From DATKNA01 sp963786765 (lineage in GTDB: Bacteria; Actinomycetota; Actinomycetes; Actinomycetales; Kineosporiaceae), in contig CAWBAJ010000028.1 in assembly GCA_963786765.1 (NCBI GenBank), positions 124,001-188,000 on the forward strand: DNA of 64,000 nt. The letters are read 5' to 3'. Numbering within the stretch: the stretch's first letter is position 1; the number at the start of each line of letters is the position of its first letter. The translations under genes were made by a program, and so were the position numbers. A model generated the notes under the pieces. It worked only from the letters and a program-made list of their open reading frames with translations, had not been told where the DNA came from and did no database searches. Shown piece after piece: positions 9,850 through 18,692 of this stretch.

Positions 9850-10558
9850 GCCGAGGTCGAGCACCAGGCCGACCCCCTCCTTGAGATTGCCGAACTGGGC
9901 GGTCTGGTACGTCTGGGTACGCCAGGTGGATCCGCTCTCCTGGCGGAACCCGCTCCCACCCGAGGGGTCGAAGCTGGTGATCGCCGCCGGGACGGCGACC
10001 GCAGCCCGTGAACCGCTGGCGCTGCGTGTCGCAGTCCCGGAACGGCCCCGGGCGACGACGACGCCCGCGACGCCCGCGACGAGGAGCACAGCGACGAGCG
10101 CCAGGAAGGCGTTCCGCCATCCGCTGCCGCGACCACTCCTGGCCACCGCGGGCCGCGGTGCCGGTGCCGGGGCTGGAGGCGGCTGGGGCGCCGGCGAGGG
10201 TGCGGCGCTCGGGGACGGCGCCGGCGGCGGCGGCGCCACCACCGTCTCGGCCTGCGCCGGAGGCGGCTGCGGGCGCCGGCGAGGGTGCGGCGCTCGGGGA
10301 CGGCGCCGGCGAGGGTGCGGCGCTCGGGGACGGCGCCGGCGGCGCCACCACGGCCTCGGCCCGCGCCGGCGACGCCACCACGGTCTCCGCCTGCACCGGC
10401 GGCGCCACCACGGTCTCGGCCTGCGCCGGCGGCGCCGTCACCACCGTCTCGTCCTCCACCACGGGAAGCTCCCGGGTCCGGACGATGTCCTCGCCGCTGC
10501 CGACGGCGGGGAGAACTTCGGTCTCCCTCTCGCCGGCGGGCTCGTGCGCGTCGCTCAC
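9580..10558 (-). CDS. Proline/alanine-rich membrane protein with discoidin-like extracellular domain, one frameshift
   Basis: GTG start at 10558 (VSDAHEPAGERETEVLP). A cytoplasmic low-complexity region repeats AETVVA-PP and PSPSAAPSPAP units. One helix follows (NAFLALVAVLLVAGVAGVVVA), then a domain with SFDPSGGSGFRQE, STWRTQTY and YWLVWVTRL. That domain matches the extracellular end of actinobacterial kinase-like proteins encoded beside murJ. Here there is no kinase part. The frame slips within the repeats at about 10245-10270; one base less in the GC-rich repeat joins both parts, and repeat-associated indel or assembly error is likely. It stands alone, convergent with the VOC gene. Confidence 0.6.
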
Positions 10559-10668
10559 AGGTCGGATTCCTCCCCAGTCGGTGCCCCGCGTCCATTGTCC
10601 CGCCGTTCTCAGGACACCCGGACCGCGGCATCGAGGAAGCGGGCGGAGGCCTCCGCTCCGGCCGGCGG

Positions 10669-11445
10669 TCAGCCGCGGCCGACGTACGGCATCGTCGTCG
10701 CCATCACGGTGAGGGTGGCGACGTTGGCGTCCAGCGGGAGGCTCGCCATGTACCGGATGGCGGCGGCGGCGTGCTCGACGTCCATCAGCGGTTCGGGCCG
10801 GACCGTTCCGTCGGCCTGCAGGGCTCCCGACTCCGACGGCAGGGCCATCTCCGTGCGGGCATTGCCGATATCGATCTGTCCGCAGGCGATGCCGTAGGGG
10901 CGACCGTCCAGCGCCGTGGCCTTCGTCAGCCCGGTGACGGCGTGCTTGGTCGCGGTGTACGCGACTGCCCGTGGCCGTGGCGAGTGCGCGGCGATCGAAC
11001 CGTTGTTGATGATCCGCCCGCCCTGCGGGCGCTGCCGGCGCATCACCCGGAACGCCTCCCTGGTGCAGAGGAAGACGCCCGTGAGGTTGACCGCGACGAC
11101 CTCCTGCCACTCGGCCAGTGGCACGTCGTCGAGGTCCCTCGCCGGCGCGCCGATGCCGGCGTTGTTGACCAGCAGGTCCACCCGGCCGTGCCGGGCGACG
11201 ACGCCGGCGAAGAGATCGCGGACGGCGGCCTCGTCCGTGACGTCGGTGGGCACGGGATCGAAGGCACCGGGCAGACCGACGCCGTCCTGGGCGACCTGCT
11301 CGAGGACGTCGCGCCGGCGACCCACCAGCACGACCGTCCATCCGTCCGCGGCGAGGGCGAGAGCGCTGGCGGCACCCACACCACTGCCTCCGCCGGTGAC
11401 GACGGCGATCCTGGCCCCGAGTACGGTTCCCGCGTCCTGCGTCAT
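10669..11445 (-). CDS. Classical short-chain dehydrogenase/reductase
   Basis: Cytosolic NAD(P)(H)-dependent oxidoreductase of 258 residues. The cofactor motif TGGGSGVG is near residue 17, NNAG near residue 94, the catalytic Ser in NNGSIAAHSPR and the YxxxK pair in YTATKHAVTG. The acid-type residue after beta-2 is replaced by VGRRRD, which suggests NADP preference. It is divergent from the SMP-30 gene starting at 11521, 75 bp away, so they may share a promoter region and a sugar or polyol pathway. Substrate unknown. Confidence 0.85.
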   Translation of the reverse strand: MTQDAGTVLGARIAVVTGGGSGVGAASALALAADGWTVVLVGRRRDVLEQVAQDGVGLPGAFDPVPTDVTDEAAVRDLFAGVVARHGRVDLLVNNAGIGAPARDLDDVPLAEWQEVVAVNLTGVFLCTREAFRVMRRQRPQGGRIINNGSIAAHSPRPRAVAYTATKHAVTGLTKATALDGRPYGIACGQIDIGNARTEMALPSESGALQADGTVRPEPLMDVEHAAAAIRYMASLPLDANVATLTVMATTMPYVGRG

Positions 11446-11520
11446 CGAGCCCTCCAGCCGCCTGATCCCATCGGGCTATCCTGCCCGGACGTCCGCGACA
11501 TGGGCAGAGAGGACCACGTG

Positions 11521-12471
11521 ATGCCGTTCCCGCCGCTGCCCGGGGATCGTTGGCAGGACGCGCCGGCGAGGTATCCCGACCCCGCCCTGCGGGTCCTCGA
11601 CCCGCGGTTCGAGCGCTACCTGTTGTTCAACGCCGCGGTCGAGCGGGTGGCGACGGGGTTCCGGTGGGTGGAGGGACCCGTCTGGTTCGGGGACCACGGC
11701 TGCCTGGTGTTCAGCGACATCCCTGCCGACCGGTTGCTGCGCTGGGACGCCGCGAGCGGCGTCACGAGCGTCTTCCGGCAGCCGTCGCACTTCGCCAACG
11801 GCAACACCCGGGACGGGCTCGGCCGGCTGGTCACGTGCGAGCACGGCACGCGGCGGGTGACCAGGACCGAGCACGACGGGACGATCACCGTGCTCGCCGA
11901 CCGCTACGACGGCGCGCCTCTGAACGCGCCGAACGACGTGGTCGTCGGATCTGACGACGCCGTCTGGTTCACCGATCCGGGCTACGGGATCCTCTCCGAC
12001 TACGAGGGTGGCAAGGCCGACGCCGAGCTGCCGACCGCGGTGTACCGGGTGGACCCGGACGGCCTCGCCATCGAGCGTGTCCTGGACGACCTCGACCGGC
12101 CGAACGGGCTCTGCTTCTCCCCTAACGGGTCCCTGCTCTACGTCGTCGACTCCGGAGCCACCCGCAGCATCCATGTCTACGACGTCGTGGACGGCCGACC
12201 TGGGAACCGGCGCACCTTCGCCGAGATGAACCCTGGGACCTCGGACGGGATCCGCTGCGACGTCGACGGGAACGTGTGGTCCGCGGCCAGTGGCGGCGGC
12301 GACGGGTACGACGGGGTGCACGTCTTCGCGCCGGACGGCACGTTGATCGGCCAAGTCGTGCTCCCCGAGGTCTGCGCGAACCTCTGCTTCGGCGGCCCCG
12401 CCCGCAACCGCTTGTTCATGGCTTCTTCGCAGTCGGTCTACGCCGTCTACCTCGACGTCAAGGGCGCCTGA
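11521..12471 (+). CDS. SMP-30/gluconolactonase-like lactonase
   Basis: Six-bladed propeller lactonase of 316 residues that would hydrolyse a sugar lactone. Metal-site landmarks are visible: the N-terminal Glu in RWVEGPVW, LNAPNDVVVGSDDAVWFTDP with the Asn-Asp pair, LDRPNGLCFSP, and the Asp of SDGIRCDVDGNVW. ATG at 11521 follows directly after GTG 11518; either is possible. It is divergent from an SDR that could supply the lactone. A strong hairpin follows at 12503-12534. It is the usual length for the family and appears intact. Confidence 0.85.
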   Translation: MPFPPLPGDRWQDAPARYPDPALRVLDPRFERYLLFNAAVERVATGFRWVEGPVWFGDHGCLVFSDIPADRLLRWDAASGVTSVFRQPSHFANGNTRDGLGRLVTCEHGTRRVTRTEHDGTITVLADRYDGAPLNAPNDVVVGSDDAVWFTDPGYGILSDYEGGKADAELPTAVYRVDPDGLAIERVLDDLDRPNGLCFSPNGSLLYVVDSGATRSIHVYDVVDGRPGNRRTFAEMNPGTSDGIRCDVDGNVWSAASGGGDGYDGVHVFAPDGTLIGQVVLPEVCANLCFGGPARNRLFMASSQSVYAVYLDVKGA

Positions 12472-12502
12472 GCCAGTCGCTGTCGCGGGCTTCGGCGCAA
12501 AC

Positions 12503-12534
12503 GAGAGTGGAGAGGAGTTCTCCTCTCCACTCTC
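12503..12534 (+). terminator. Perfect 15-bp palindrome downstream of the lactonase gene
   Basis: Arms GAGAGTGGAGAGGAG (12503-12517) and its exact complement (12520-12534) are separated by only two bases. It starts 31 nt after the lactonase stop, so a terminator is likely, but an arm spacing this short also fits an operator for the helR promoter immediately downstream. Confidence 0.6.
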
Positions 12535-12550
12535 ACCGTATAGCGCACCG

Positions 12551-12572
12551 GGGGGCTTGCGGCAAGGGCCCC
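12551..12572 (+). promoter_or_regulatory. Rifamycin-associated element (RAE)-like motif upstream of helR
   Basis: The block holds GGGGCTTGCGGCAAGGGCCC, with the dyad CTTGC-G-GCAAG at its centre. From memory this matches the published actinobacterial RAE consensus except for about one inserted G. RAEs lie in front of rifamycin-inducible resistance genes, including helR. It begins about 86 nt upstream of the helR start, the expected promoter zone. The match was made by eye. Confidence 0.75.
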
Positions 12573-12636
12573 TGCCTGCCGCAGAATCGTCGAGCCCGGC
12601 CGCTGACCTGCGTAAACAGTCACTGGAGTTGATGCC

Positions 12637-14784
12637 GTGCAGGCGTCCACCACTGTATTCGACCTTCCCCACCATCTCGCTGCCAAGGCAGACCCATCCC
12701 TGATTGCGGACGACGAGCAGCACTTCGCCGCCATCGCCACGACCCTCGAGCAAACGATCACCGACCTGACCGAGCGCCTCGACGCCGAGCGGAGGGCTCC
12801 CGGCCGCCAGGGGCAGGCCGCCCTCGACCGGGACCTGGAGGTCCATCGGTTGACGGGCCGCCTCCGCACGCTGCGTCGCTTCGGCATGGACCTGTGCCTC
12901 GGACGCATGGTCCCCGCAGACGGCTCCGAGCCCGTGTACGTGGGCCGGCTCGGCCTCACCGATCGCGCCGGACGCCGGCTGCTGGTGGACTGGCGCTCGC
13001 TCGTGGCCGAACCCTTCTTCGGGGCGACGCACGCCAACCCGATGGGCCTGGCGAGCCGCCGCAGGTACCGCTGGACAGTGGGGCGGATCACCGACTACTG
13101 GGACGAGGTGTTCACGCCGGACGGTCTCGAGGGGCACGCCGCGCTCGACGACCAGTCCGCCTTCATAGCGAGCCTCGGGAACACCCGCTCCGAACGGATG
13201 CGCGACGTGCTCGCGACGATCCAGGCCGACCAGGACGCCGTCATCCGGGCGGGATCGCGCGGCGCCCTCGTCGTCGACGGCGGCCCGGGCACCGGGAAGA
13301 CCGTCGTCGCGCTGCACCGCGCTGCCTACCTCCAGTACTCCGACCCGCGCCTCGGGCACCGCCACGGCGGCCTGCTGTTCGTCGGACCGCACCGCCCCTA
13401 CCTGGCCTATGTCTCCGATGTGCTCCCCAGCCTCGGCGAGGAGGGCGTCCAGATCTGCGTCCTGCGCGACCTCGTCCCCCAGGGAGCCGCCGCAACCGTC
13501 GAGGCCGACCCCCGGGTGGCACGTCTGAAGGCATCCGCCGAGCTCGTCGCAGCCATCGAGCCCGCCGTCAGGCTGTACGAGGAGCCGCCGGCCAAGGGGC
13601 TGACGGTCGAGACACCCTGGTCCGACGTCCCGCTGAGCGCCCAGGACTGGGCCGACGCGTTCGAGGCACCGGACCCGGGGACGGCGCACAACGAGGCACG
13701 CGACCAGATCTGGGAGGAGCTGGTCACGATCCTCATCGAGAAGCTGGACGACGTCGACGCGCCGCCCGACCTGCTCCGGAGATCGCTGGAGCAGAACCGC
13801 GAGCTGAGAGCCGCTCTGGCCCGGGCGTGGCCCCTTCTCGAACCAGCGGACATCGTCGGCGACCTGTGGTCGGTGCCCGCGTACCTGCGCAGGTGCGCGC
13901 CCTGGCTGAGCATCGACGAGGTCCGGGCCCTGCAGCGCGTGGACGCCCAGGCCTGGACGACGTCCGACCTGCCGCTGCTGGACGCCGCCCGGCAACGCCT
14001 CGGCGACCCGGAGGCGTCCCGGCGGAAGCTTCGACAGAAGGCGGCCGTGGCCGCCCAGCGGGAGCGCATGGCCACGGTCATCGACGATCTGATCGCCACG
14101 GACGACTCCGAGATGCTGGTGATGTCGATGCTGCGCGGGGACGACCTGCGGGGGGCCCTCGTGGACGAGAGCGTTCTGCCCGCCCCTGGCGCCGACCTGC
14201 TCGCCGGCCCCTTCGCGCACGTCATCGTGGACGAAGCCCAGGAGCTGACCGACGCGGAGTGGCAGATGTTGCTGCGTCGCTGCCCGTCCCGGAGCTTCAC
14301 CGTGGTGGGTGACCGGGCGCAGGCGCGGCACGGGTTCGAAGAGTCGTGGCAGGAACGGCTCGAGCGGATCGGGCTCGACGCGGTCACGGTGTCGTCCCTC
14401 ACCATCAACTACCGGACGCCGGAAGAGGTCATGGCGGAAGCGGAGCCCGTCATCCGCGCAGCGCTGCCGGACGCGAACGTGCCGACGTCGATCCGGAGCA
14501 CCGGCCTGCCCGTCGTTCACGGGTCGGTGCTGGACCTGGACGCGGTCGTCGAGGCCTGGCTCGCCGAGCACGCCGACGGGATCGCGTGCGTCGTCGGCGA
14601 TCCCACGTTCCCGTCGACGTCCCGGGTCCGCTCTCTGTCCCCCGAGCTGGTGAAGGGGCTCGAGTTCGACCTTGTCGTCCTGGTGGACCCGGACAGACTT
14701 GGCACCGGGATCGAGGGAGCCGTCGACCGCTACGTCGCGATGACCCGAGCCACCCAGCGGCTCGTGATCCTCACGAGCCCCTGA
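12637..14784 (+). CDS. helR: HelR/HelD-type RNA polymerase recycling ATPase
   Basis: Superfamily 1 helicase-like motor of 715 residues that binds stalled RNA polymerase and removes it from DNA; actinobacterial HelR also displaces rifamycins from the enzyme and gives tolerance. Seen here: an N-terminal coiled-coil arm (residues about 25-75), Walker A GGPGTGKT at 215-222, Walker B/DEAQE box in VIVDEAQELTDAEW, motif III-like FTVVGDRAQ, motif IV-V region LTINYRTPEEVM, KGLEFDLVVLVDP and YVAMTRATQRLVIL. The GTG start has GGAG 9 nt upstream. The RAE-like motif in front argues for rifamycin induction. Confidence 0.88.
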   Translation: MQASTTVFDLPHHLAAKADPSLIADDEQHFAAIATTLEQTITDLTERLDAERRAPGRQGQAALDRDLEVHRLTGRLRTLRRFGMDLCLGRMVPADGSEPVYVGRLGLTDRAGRRLLVDWRSLVAEPFFGATHANPMGLASRRRYRWTVGRITDYWDEVFTPDGLEGHAALDDQSAFIASLGNTRSERMRDVLATIQADQDAVIRAGSRGALVVDGGPGTGKTVVALHRAAYLQYSDPRLGHRHGGLLFVGPHRPYLAYVSDVLPSLGEEGVQICVLRDLVPQGAAATVEADPRVARLKASAELVAAIEPAVRLYEEPPAKGLTVETPWSDVPLSAQDWADAFEAPDPGTAHNEARDQIWEELVTILIEKLDDVDAPPDLLRRSLEQNRELRAALARAWPLLEPADIVGDLWSVPAYLRRCAPWLSIDEVRALQRVDAQAWTTSDLPLLDAARQRLGDPEASRRKLRQKAAVAAQRERMATVIDDLIATDDSEMLVMSMLRGDDLRGALVDESVLPAPGADLLAGPFAHVIVDEAQELTDAEWQMLLRRCPSRSFTVVGDRAQARHGFEESWQERLERIGLDAVTVSSLTINYRTPEEVMAEAEPVIRAALPDANVPTSIRSTGLPVVHGSVLDLDAVVEAWLAEHADGIACVVGDPTFPSTSRVRSLSPELVKGLEFDLVVLVDPDRLGTGIEGAVDRYVAMTRATQRLVILTSP

Positions 14785-14903
14785 CGCCCAGGCGCTCGCC
14801 GCCGGCCGCCGCGACTTCGCCGGCATGCTCCTCACGCCCGCAGTTATCCAAGCCCACGGCCGGCTCTGAGCAACGCCGGGGCGAGCGACGTTACGGTGGC
14901 GCG

Positions 14904-15182
14904 ATGACGCAGGTCCTCACCATCGCCGCGACCCTGGAGCCGCGCGGGGCCGCCGGCGCGTTCCTGCTCACCGAAGAGCAGGTGGCTGCGCTCGGCAGCG
15001 ACAAGAAGGCCTTCGCGGTGCGGGTCACGGTGAACGGCGTGCCGCTCGCATCGTTGCAGCGCATGTCGTACACGCATCGCAAGGAGTACGTGCGCTGGAT
15101 CACCGAGGCCAAGCAGGAGGCGACCCGGGCCGACCGGGTGGCCACGACGATCGAGATGGTCCGCGCCGGTCGCACCCGCTGA
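14904..15182 (+). CDS. Short YdeI/OmpD-associated family protein
   Basis: 92 residues. The N-terminal half (LEPRGAAGAFLLTEEQVAALG) and FAVRVTVNGVPL resemble the DUF1905 strand region, and the C-terminal RMSYTHRKEYVRWITEAKQE is the family signature of YdeI-like proteins. Many family members are longer; this is a compact form rather than an obvious truncation. Function is not established; some relatives are annotated as bacteriocin-protection proteins on weak grounds. ATG at 14904 was chosen because the upstream frame has no homology. It is 120 bp after helR and may or may not be co-transcribed. Confidence 0.65.
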   Translation: MTQVLTIAATLEPRGAAGAFLLTEEQVAALGSDKKAFAVRVTVNGVPLASLQRMSYTHRKEYVRWITEAKQEATRADRVATTIEMVRAGRTR

Positions 15183-15323
15183 GCCAGCGGCGGCACGAAG
15201 GGAACTGCGCCCGGCCGCAGTCCCGGGAAGCGATCCATGTCGAGAAGCCCCGAGCGGCTCCGCTCAGCAGGTGAAGGGACACGACGGGCGCGGCCCACGA
15301 CACCAGGAGATCAGGAGATCAAC

Positions 15324-15737
15324 ATGCCGAAGTACCTCCTCCTCAAGCACTACCGCGGCGGCCCGGAGCACCACCACCCCTTCCCGCCCATGGACCAGTG
15401 GGCCCCTGAGGACGTCGAGGCGCACATGACCTTCCTCCGCCACGTCAGCGAACTGCTCGAGAAGAACGGTGAGTTCGTCGATGCGCAGGCACTCACGCCC
15501 GCGCAGACCTGGGTGCGCTACGGCGGCCCCGACGCGGCGCCCGTCGTCACGGACGGCCCGCACCCCGAGACGAGCGACCTGGTCGCCGGCTGGTACATGA
15601 TCGACGTCGACTCGCGGGAGCGCGCGATCGAGCTGGCGGCCTATGTGTCATCGGAGCCCGGCCCCGGCGGGGAGCCCCTCTACGAGTGGATCGACGTCCG
15701 GGAAGTCATGACCGGGACACCGTCGGACCACGACTGA
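15324..15737 (+). CDS. YCII/DGPF-domain protein paired with ECF sigma factor
   Basis: 137-residue small ferredoxin-like fold protein of the DGPF (YCII-related) family: starts MPKYLLLKHYRGG and contains VVTDGPHPETSDLVAGWYMIDVD-type core (DGP then GWYMID). AGGAGA lies just upstream of the ATG. Only 5 bp separate it from the sigma factor gene, the fixed arrangement of the ECF42 group, where DGPF proteins are the usual genetic partners in place of an anti-sigma factor. The molecular role of DGPF proteins is unknown. Confidence 0.8.
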   Translation: MPKYLLLKHYRGGPEHHHPFPPMDQWAPEDVEAHMTFLRHVSELLEKNGEFVDAQALTPAQTWVRYGGPDAAPVVTDGPHPETSDLVAGWYMIDVDSRERAIELAAYVSSEPGPGGEPLYEWIDVREVMTGTPSDHD

Positions 15738-15742
15738 ACGGC

Positions 15743-16957
15743 GTGAGCAACGAGACGACGCACCCGCTGGACGAAGGCGTTCTGCGTGCCCTCGTTCCGC
15801 GGGTGCTGGCGGGTCTGGTCCGGCGCGGCGAGGAGTTCGATGCAGCCGAGGACGCGCTTCAGGAGGCGCTGCTGGAGGCGCTGCGCGTGTGGCCGGAGCA
15901 CGCACCCCGCGATCCCAGGGCGTGGCTGACCACGGTGGCCACCCGGCGACTCGTCGACGCCCGGCGCAGCGAGGCCGCGAGTTCCCGCCGCGAGGAGGCG
16001 ACCTACGCCGAGCCGCTGCCGGGGAGCACCGAGGCGGGCGACGACACCCTCTTCCTGCTCTTCTGCTGCTGTCACCCGGACCTCTCCCCCGCCTCCCAGG
16101 TGGCGCTGACCCTGCGCGCCGTCGGCGGCCTGACCACCCGGGAGATCGCGGACGCCTTCTACGTGCCGGAGGCGACGATGGCGCAGCGGATCAGCCGGGC
16201 CAAGCGCACCCTGCGCGGTCAGCGCCTGGACCGGCTCGGCGACCTCGCCGTCGTGCTGCGCGTTCTCTACCTCGTCTACACCACCGGGCACGCCGGCCGC
16301 GTGGACCTCGCGGGCGAGGCGATCCGGCTCACGCGTCAGCTCACCCTCGCCACCGAGGAGCCGGAGGCGCGGGGGCTGCTCGCGTTGATGCTCCTCAACC
16401 ATGCCCGCCTGCGGGCGCGCGCCAACATCGAGGGCCGGATCGTTCCGCTCGACCAGCAGGACCGTGCGCTGTGGGACACCCGCGAGATCGCCGAGGGCGT
16501 TCGCGTCCTGCAATCCGCGCTGACGGCACAGACAGCGGAACGAAGGCCCGGCCGCTACCAGATCGAGGCCGCGATCGCCGCCCTGCACGACGACGCGGCC
16601 AGCGCCGGGGAGACGGACTGGCCGCAGATTCTCGCCTGGTACGACGACCTCCTTGCCCTCACCGCCGACCCGGTGCACCACGACCCGGCCGCCGTGCTGG
16701 GTCGCGCGGTCGCCGTCGGCCATGTCCTGGGCGTGAAGGCCGGCCTGCGCGAGACCGACCGGTTGCACGAGGTCCTCGGTGAGCGGCACCGCTGGCACGC
16801 CGTCCGCGGCTACCTGCACGAGCTGGACGGCGACCTGCCCGCAGCGGGCACCGCATATGCGGAGGCTGCTCGCCTGGCGACGAACGTCGCCGAGCGCGAC
16901 CACCTGGTCCGGCAGGCCGCCCGCGCCAGGTCTGGGGCTCCCCTCCGAGCACGATGA
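15743..16957 (+). CDS. ECF42-type RNA polymerase sigma factor with long C-terminal extension
   Basis: 404 residues. Region 2 is seen in AAEDALQEALLEALRVWP and AWLTTVATRRLVDARR; region 4 in LTLRAVGGLTTREIADAF and AQRISRAKRTLR. The 200-residue C-terminal DUF6596/TPR-like extension includes QIEAAIAALHDDA and ends with LHELDGDLPAAGTAYAEAARL. This extension replaces control by an anti-sigma factor in the ECF42 group. GTG start at 15743. It would direct transcription of the DGPF gene and other targets under an unknown signal. A second pair is at 35652-37240. Confidence 0.85.
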   Translation: MSNETTHPLDEGVLRALVPRVLAGLVRRGEEFDAAEDALQEALLEALRVWPEHAPRDPRAWLTTVATRRLVDARRSEAASSRREEATYAEPLPGSTEAGDDTLFLLFCCCHPDLSPASQVALTLRAVGGLTTREIADAFYVPEATMAQRISRAKRTLRGQRLDRLGDLAVVLRVLYLVYTTGHAGRVDLAGEAIRLTRQLTLATEEPEARGLLALMLLNHARLRARANIEGRIVPLDQQDRALWDTREIAEGVRVLQSALTAQTAERRPGRYQIEAAIAALHDDAASAGETDWPQILAWYDDLLALTADPVHHDPAAVLGRAVAVGHVLGVKAGLRETDRLHEVLGERHRWHAVRGYLHELDGDLPAAGTAYAEAARLATNVAERDHLVRQAARARSGAPLRAR

Positions 16958-17136
16958 GGATGACGGCCGCCCGGACGAGCGAGTCGCCCCGCGACGTCCG
17001 CGTCCGTGCCCAAGCCATCGTGTTCGCCCGCGACGCCGGGCTGCGACTGCCCTGAACCCCCGTTTCCGACGCAACGTCCAGGGATCCATCCCCAAAGGAT
17101 GAGGCGTGCCGCTATCCGGGTGAGAAGCCTGGAGCG

Positions 17137-18588
17137 ATGGCAGAGCACACGGGCCAGGCCTGGTCGTTCGGTGACGGCCGGTTCACCTACGTCGCGCCTC
17201 TGGCGCAGGCACCGACGATCGGGTCACCGGTCGTGGTCAGTCCCCCCGATGGCCGGCGCTTCCTCGGCCAGGTGGCAAGAACCGTGCTCGCGGACGGGGC
17301 AGGGACCTCCGACAACGGGAATGGGCTCCAGGTCCTCGGCGAAGGAGCCCTCGTGGCCCTCCTCGGCGAGGGAGACGCCCCCGGCGACGCTCCCTTCGTG
17401 ACCGCCGAGGTCGAGACCGCCCCCGAGACGGACTTCCGGTCCTGGGTCGACGCGCGCCTGGGCCGGACCGCACGGCTCGACGTCGGCCCCGCCCGCCCGG
17501 CGGGCCTGGGCACGCTGCAGCTGGCCGCCGACGGCTTCACCCGTCACTCGTTCCTGTGCGGGCAATCGGGCTCCGGTAAGACGTACACGCTCGGCCTGCT
17601 GCTGGAGCAGCTCCTGCTGCACACCGACCTGAAGATCATCGTGCTGGACCCGAACTCGGACTACGTCCGCATCGCCGAGATGGACCTCGAGGGCCTGGAC
17701 GGGGATGCCCGTCGTCGGGGCGAGAGCCTTCCCGACGTCCTGCGCGTCTTCCGCGCGCAGGGGGCTAACCCGCTGCGAATCCGCTACGGGCGGCTCCCGC
17801 TCCAGCAACAGGCGCTCGTCCTCGGGCTCGACCCGCTGGTGGACGCGGAGCAGTTCGACGCGCTCCGCGCGGTCGTCGACGCGATGCCGGACCCCGAGTA
17901 CTCGCTGACCGACGTCCGCGCGCGCCTGGACCTGCGCAACGACCCGGCGCGCCGGCTGGCGCTGCGCATCGACAACCTGGGAGCGGCCGACTGGTCGGTG
18001 TGGGCGGGCCGGGACGACCGGCCCATCATGGACCAGTTGCCGGAGGGCTGGCGGGCCGCGGTGATCGACCTCGGCGAGCTCCCGCATCCGCGTGAGCGGT
18101 CGGCCGTCGTCGCCTCCGTCCTCGCGGCGCTGTGGCAGTGGCGGCACAAGCGCGAGCCGGTGCTCCTCGTGATCGACGAGGCCCACAACGTCTGCCCGGC
18201 GGTACCCACCGATCACACGCAAGCGCTCGCCATCGAGCACGCCGTCCGGATCGCCGCGGAGGGCCGCAAGTACGGCCTGTACCTCTTCCTCGCCACCCAG
18301 CGGCCGGACAAGCTCCATCCGGAGGTCCTGGCGCAGTGCGAGAACCTGGTGCTGATGAAGGTCAACTCGTCGGCCGCGATCGACCTGCTGGCGCGCACCT
18401 TCTCGCACGTGCCGCGCCAGCTGCTCGAGCTGGCGCCGACGTTCACGATCGGGCAGGGGCTGGTCGCGGGACGGATCGCACCGCTGCCCACCCTGTTCAG
18501 CAGCGGCAGCCGTCGTTCACCGGAGGGTGGAGCGGACGTGCCGACGACGTGGGCGGCGGCTTCGGCACCAGCGGCGACTGCCCCCTGA
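17137..18588 (+). CDS. HerA-like FtsK/HerA-superfamily ATPase (DUF87)
   Basis: 483 residues. A beta-rich N-terminal HAS-barrel-like part (residues 1-110) precedes a RecA-type motor: Walker A CGQSGSGKTYT at about 143-150, LKIIVLDPNSDY, Walker B VLLVIDEAHN, and the arginine/sensor region YGLYLFLATQRPDKLHPEVLAQCENL. Such hexameric ATPases translocate DNA; archaeal HerA works with NurA nuclease in end resection, and bacterial members occur in repair and defence systems. No NurA, SIR2 or other nuclease gene is adjacent here, so partner and role are open. ATG 17137 follows GGAG. Confidence 0.8.
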   Translation: MAEHTGQAWSFGDGRFTYVAPLAQAPTIGSPVVVSPPDGRRFLGQVARTVLADGAGTSDNGNGLQVLGEGALVALLGEGDAPGDAPFVTAEVETAPETDFRSWVDARLGRTARLDVGPARPAGLGTLQLAADGFTRHSFLCGQSGSGKTYTLGLLLEQLLLHTDLKIIVLDPNSDYVRIAEMDLEGLDGDARRRGESLPDVLRVFRAQGANPLRIRYGRLPLQQQALVLGLDPLVDAEQFDALRAVVDAMPDPEYSLTDVRARLDLRNDPARRLALRIDNLGAADWSVWAGRDDRPIMDQLPEGWRAAVIDLGELPHPRERSAVVASVLAALWQWRHKREPVLLVIDEAHNVCPAVPTDHTQALAIEHAVRIAAEGRKYGLYLFLATQRPDKLHPEVLAQCENLVLMKVNSSAAIDLLARTFSHVPRQLLELAPTFTIGQGLVAGRIAPLPTLFSSGSRRSPEGGADVPTTWAAASAPAATAP

Positions 18589-18692
18589 GGGGCGAGGCTG
18601 CGGCTCCTGCCCGACGCTTACGGGAGCCATAAGCCCGCCTTAACCCTTGGGGACTGACCGGGACAAGGCCGACATGTACCGTCGGCTGCACC

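Noticed and set aside
10201..10440. Minisatellite or CRISPR-like repeat
   Set aside because: The repeats are in-frame codons for Pro/Ala/Val-rich units of the membrane protein on the minus strand, not spaced direct repeats.
11476..14835. A 1119-residue open frame on the minus strand
   Set aside because: It is antisense to the lactonase and helR genes, has Arg/Gly/Val-rich composition without domains, and follows the third-codon-position GC bias of the real genes.
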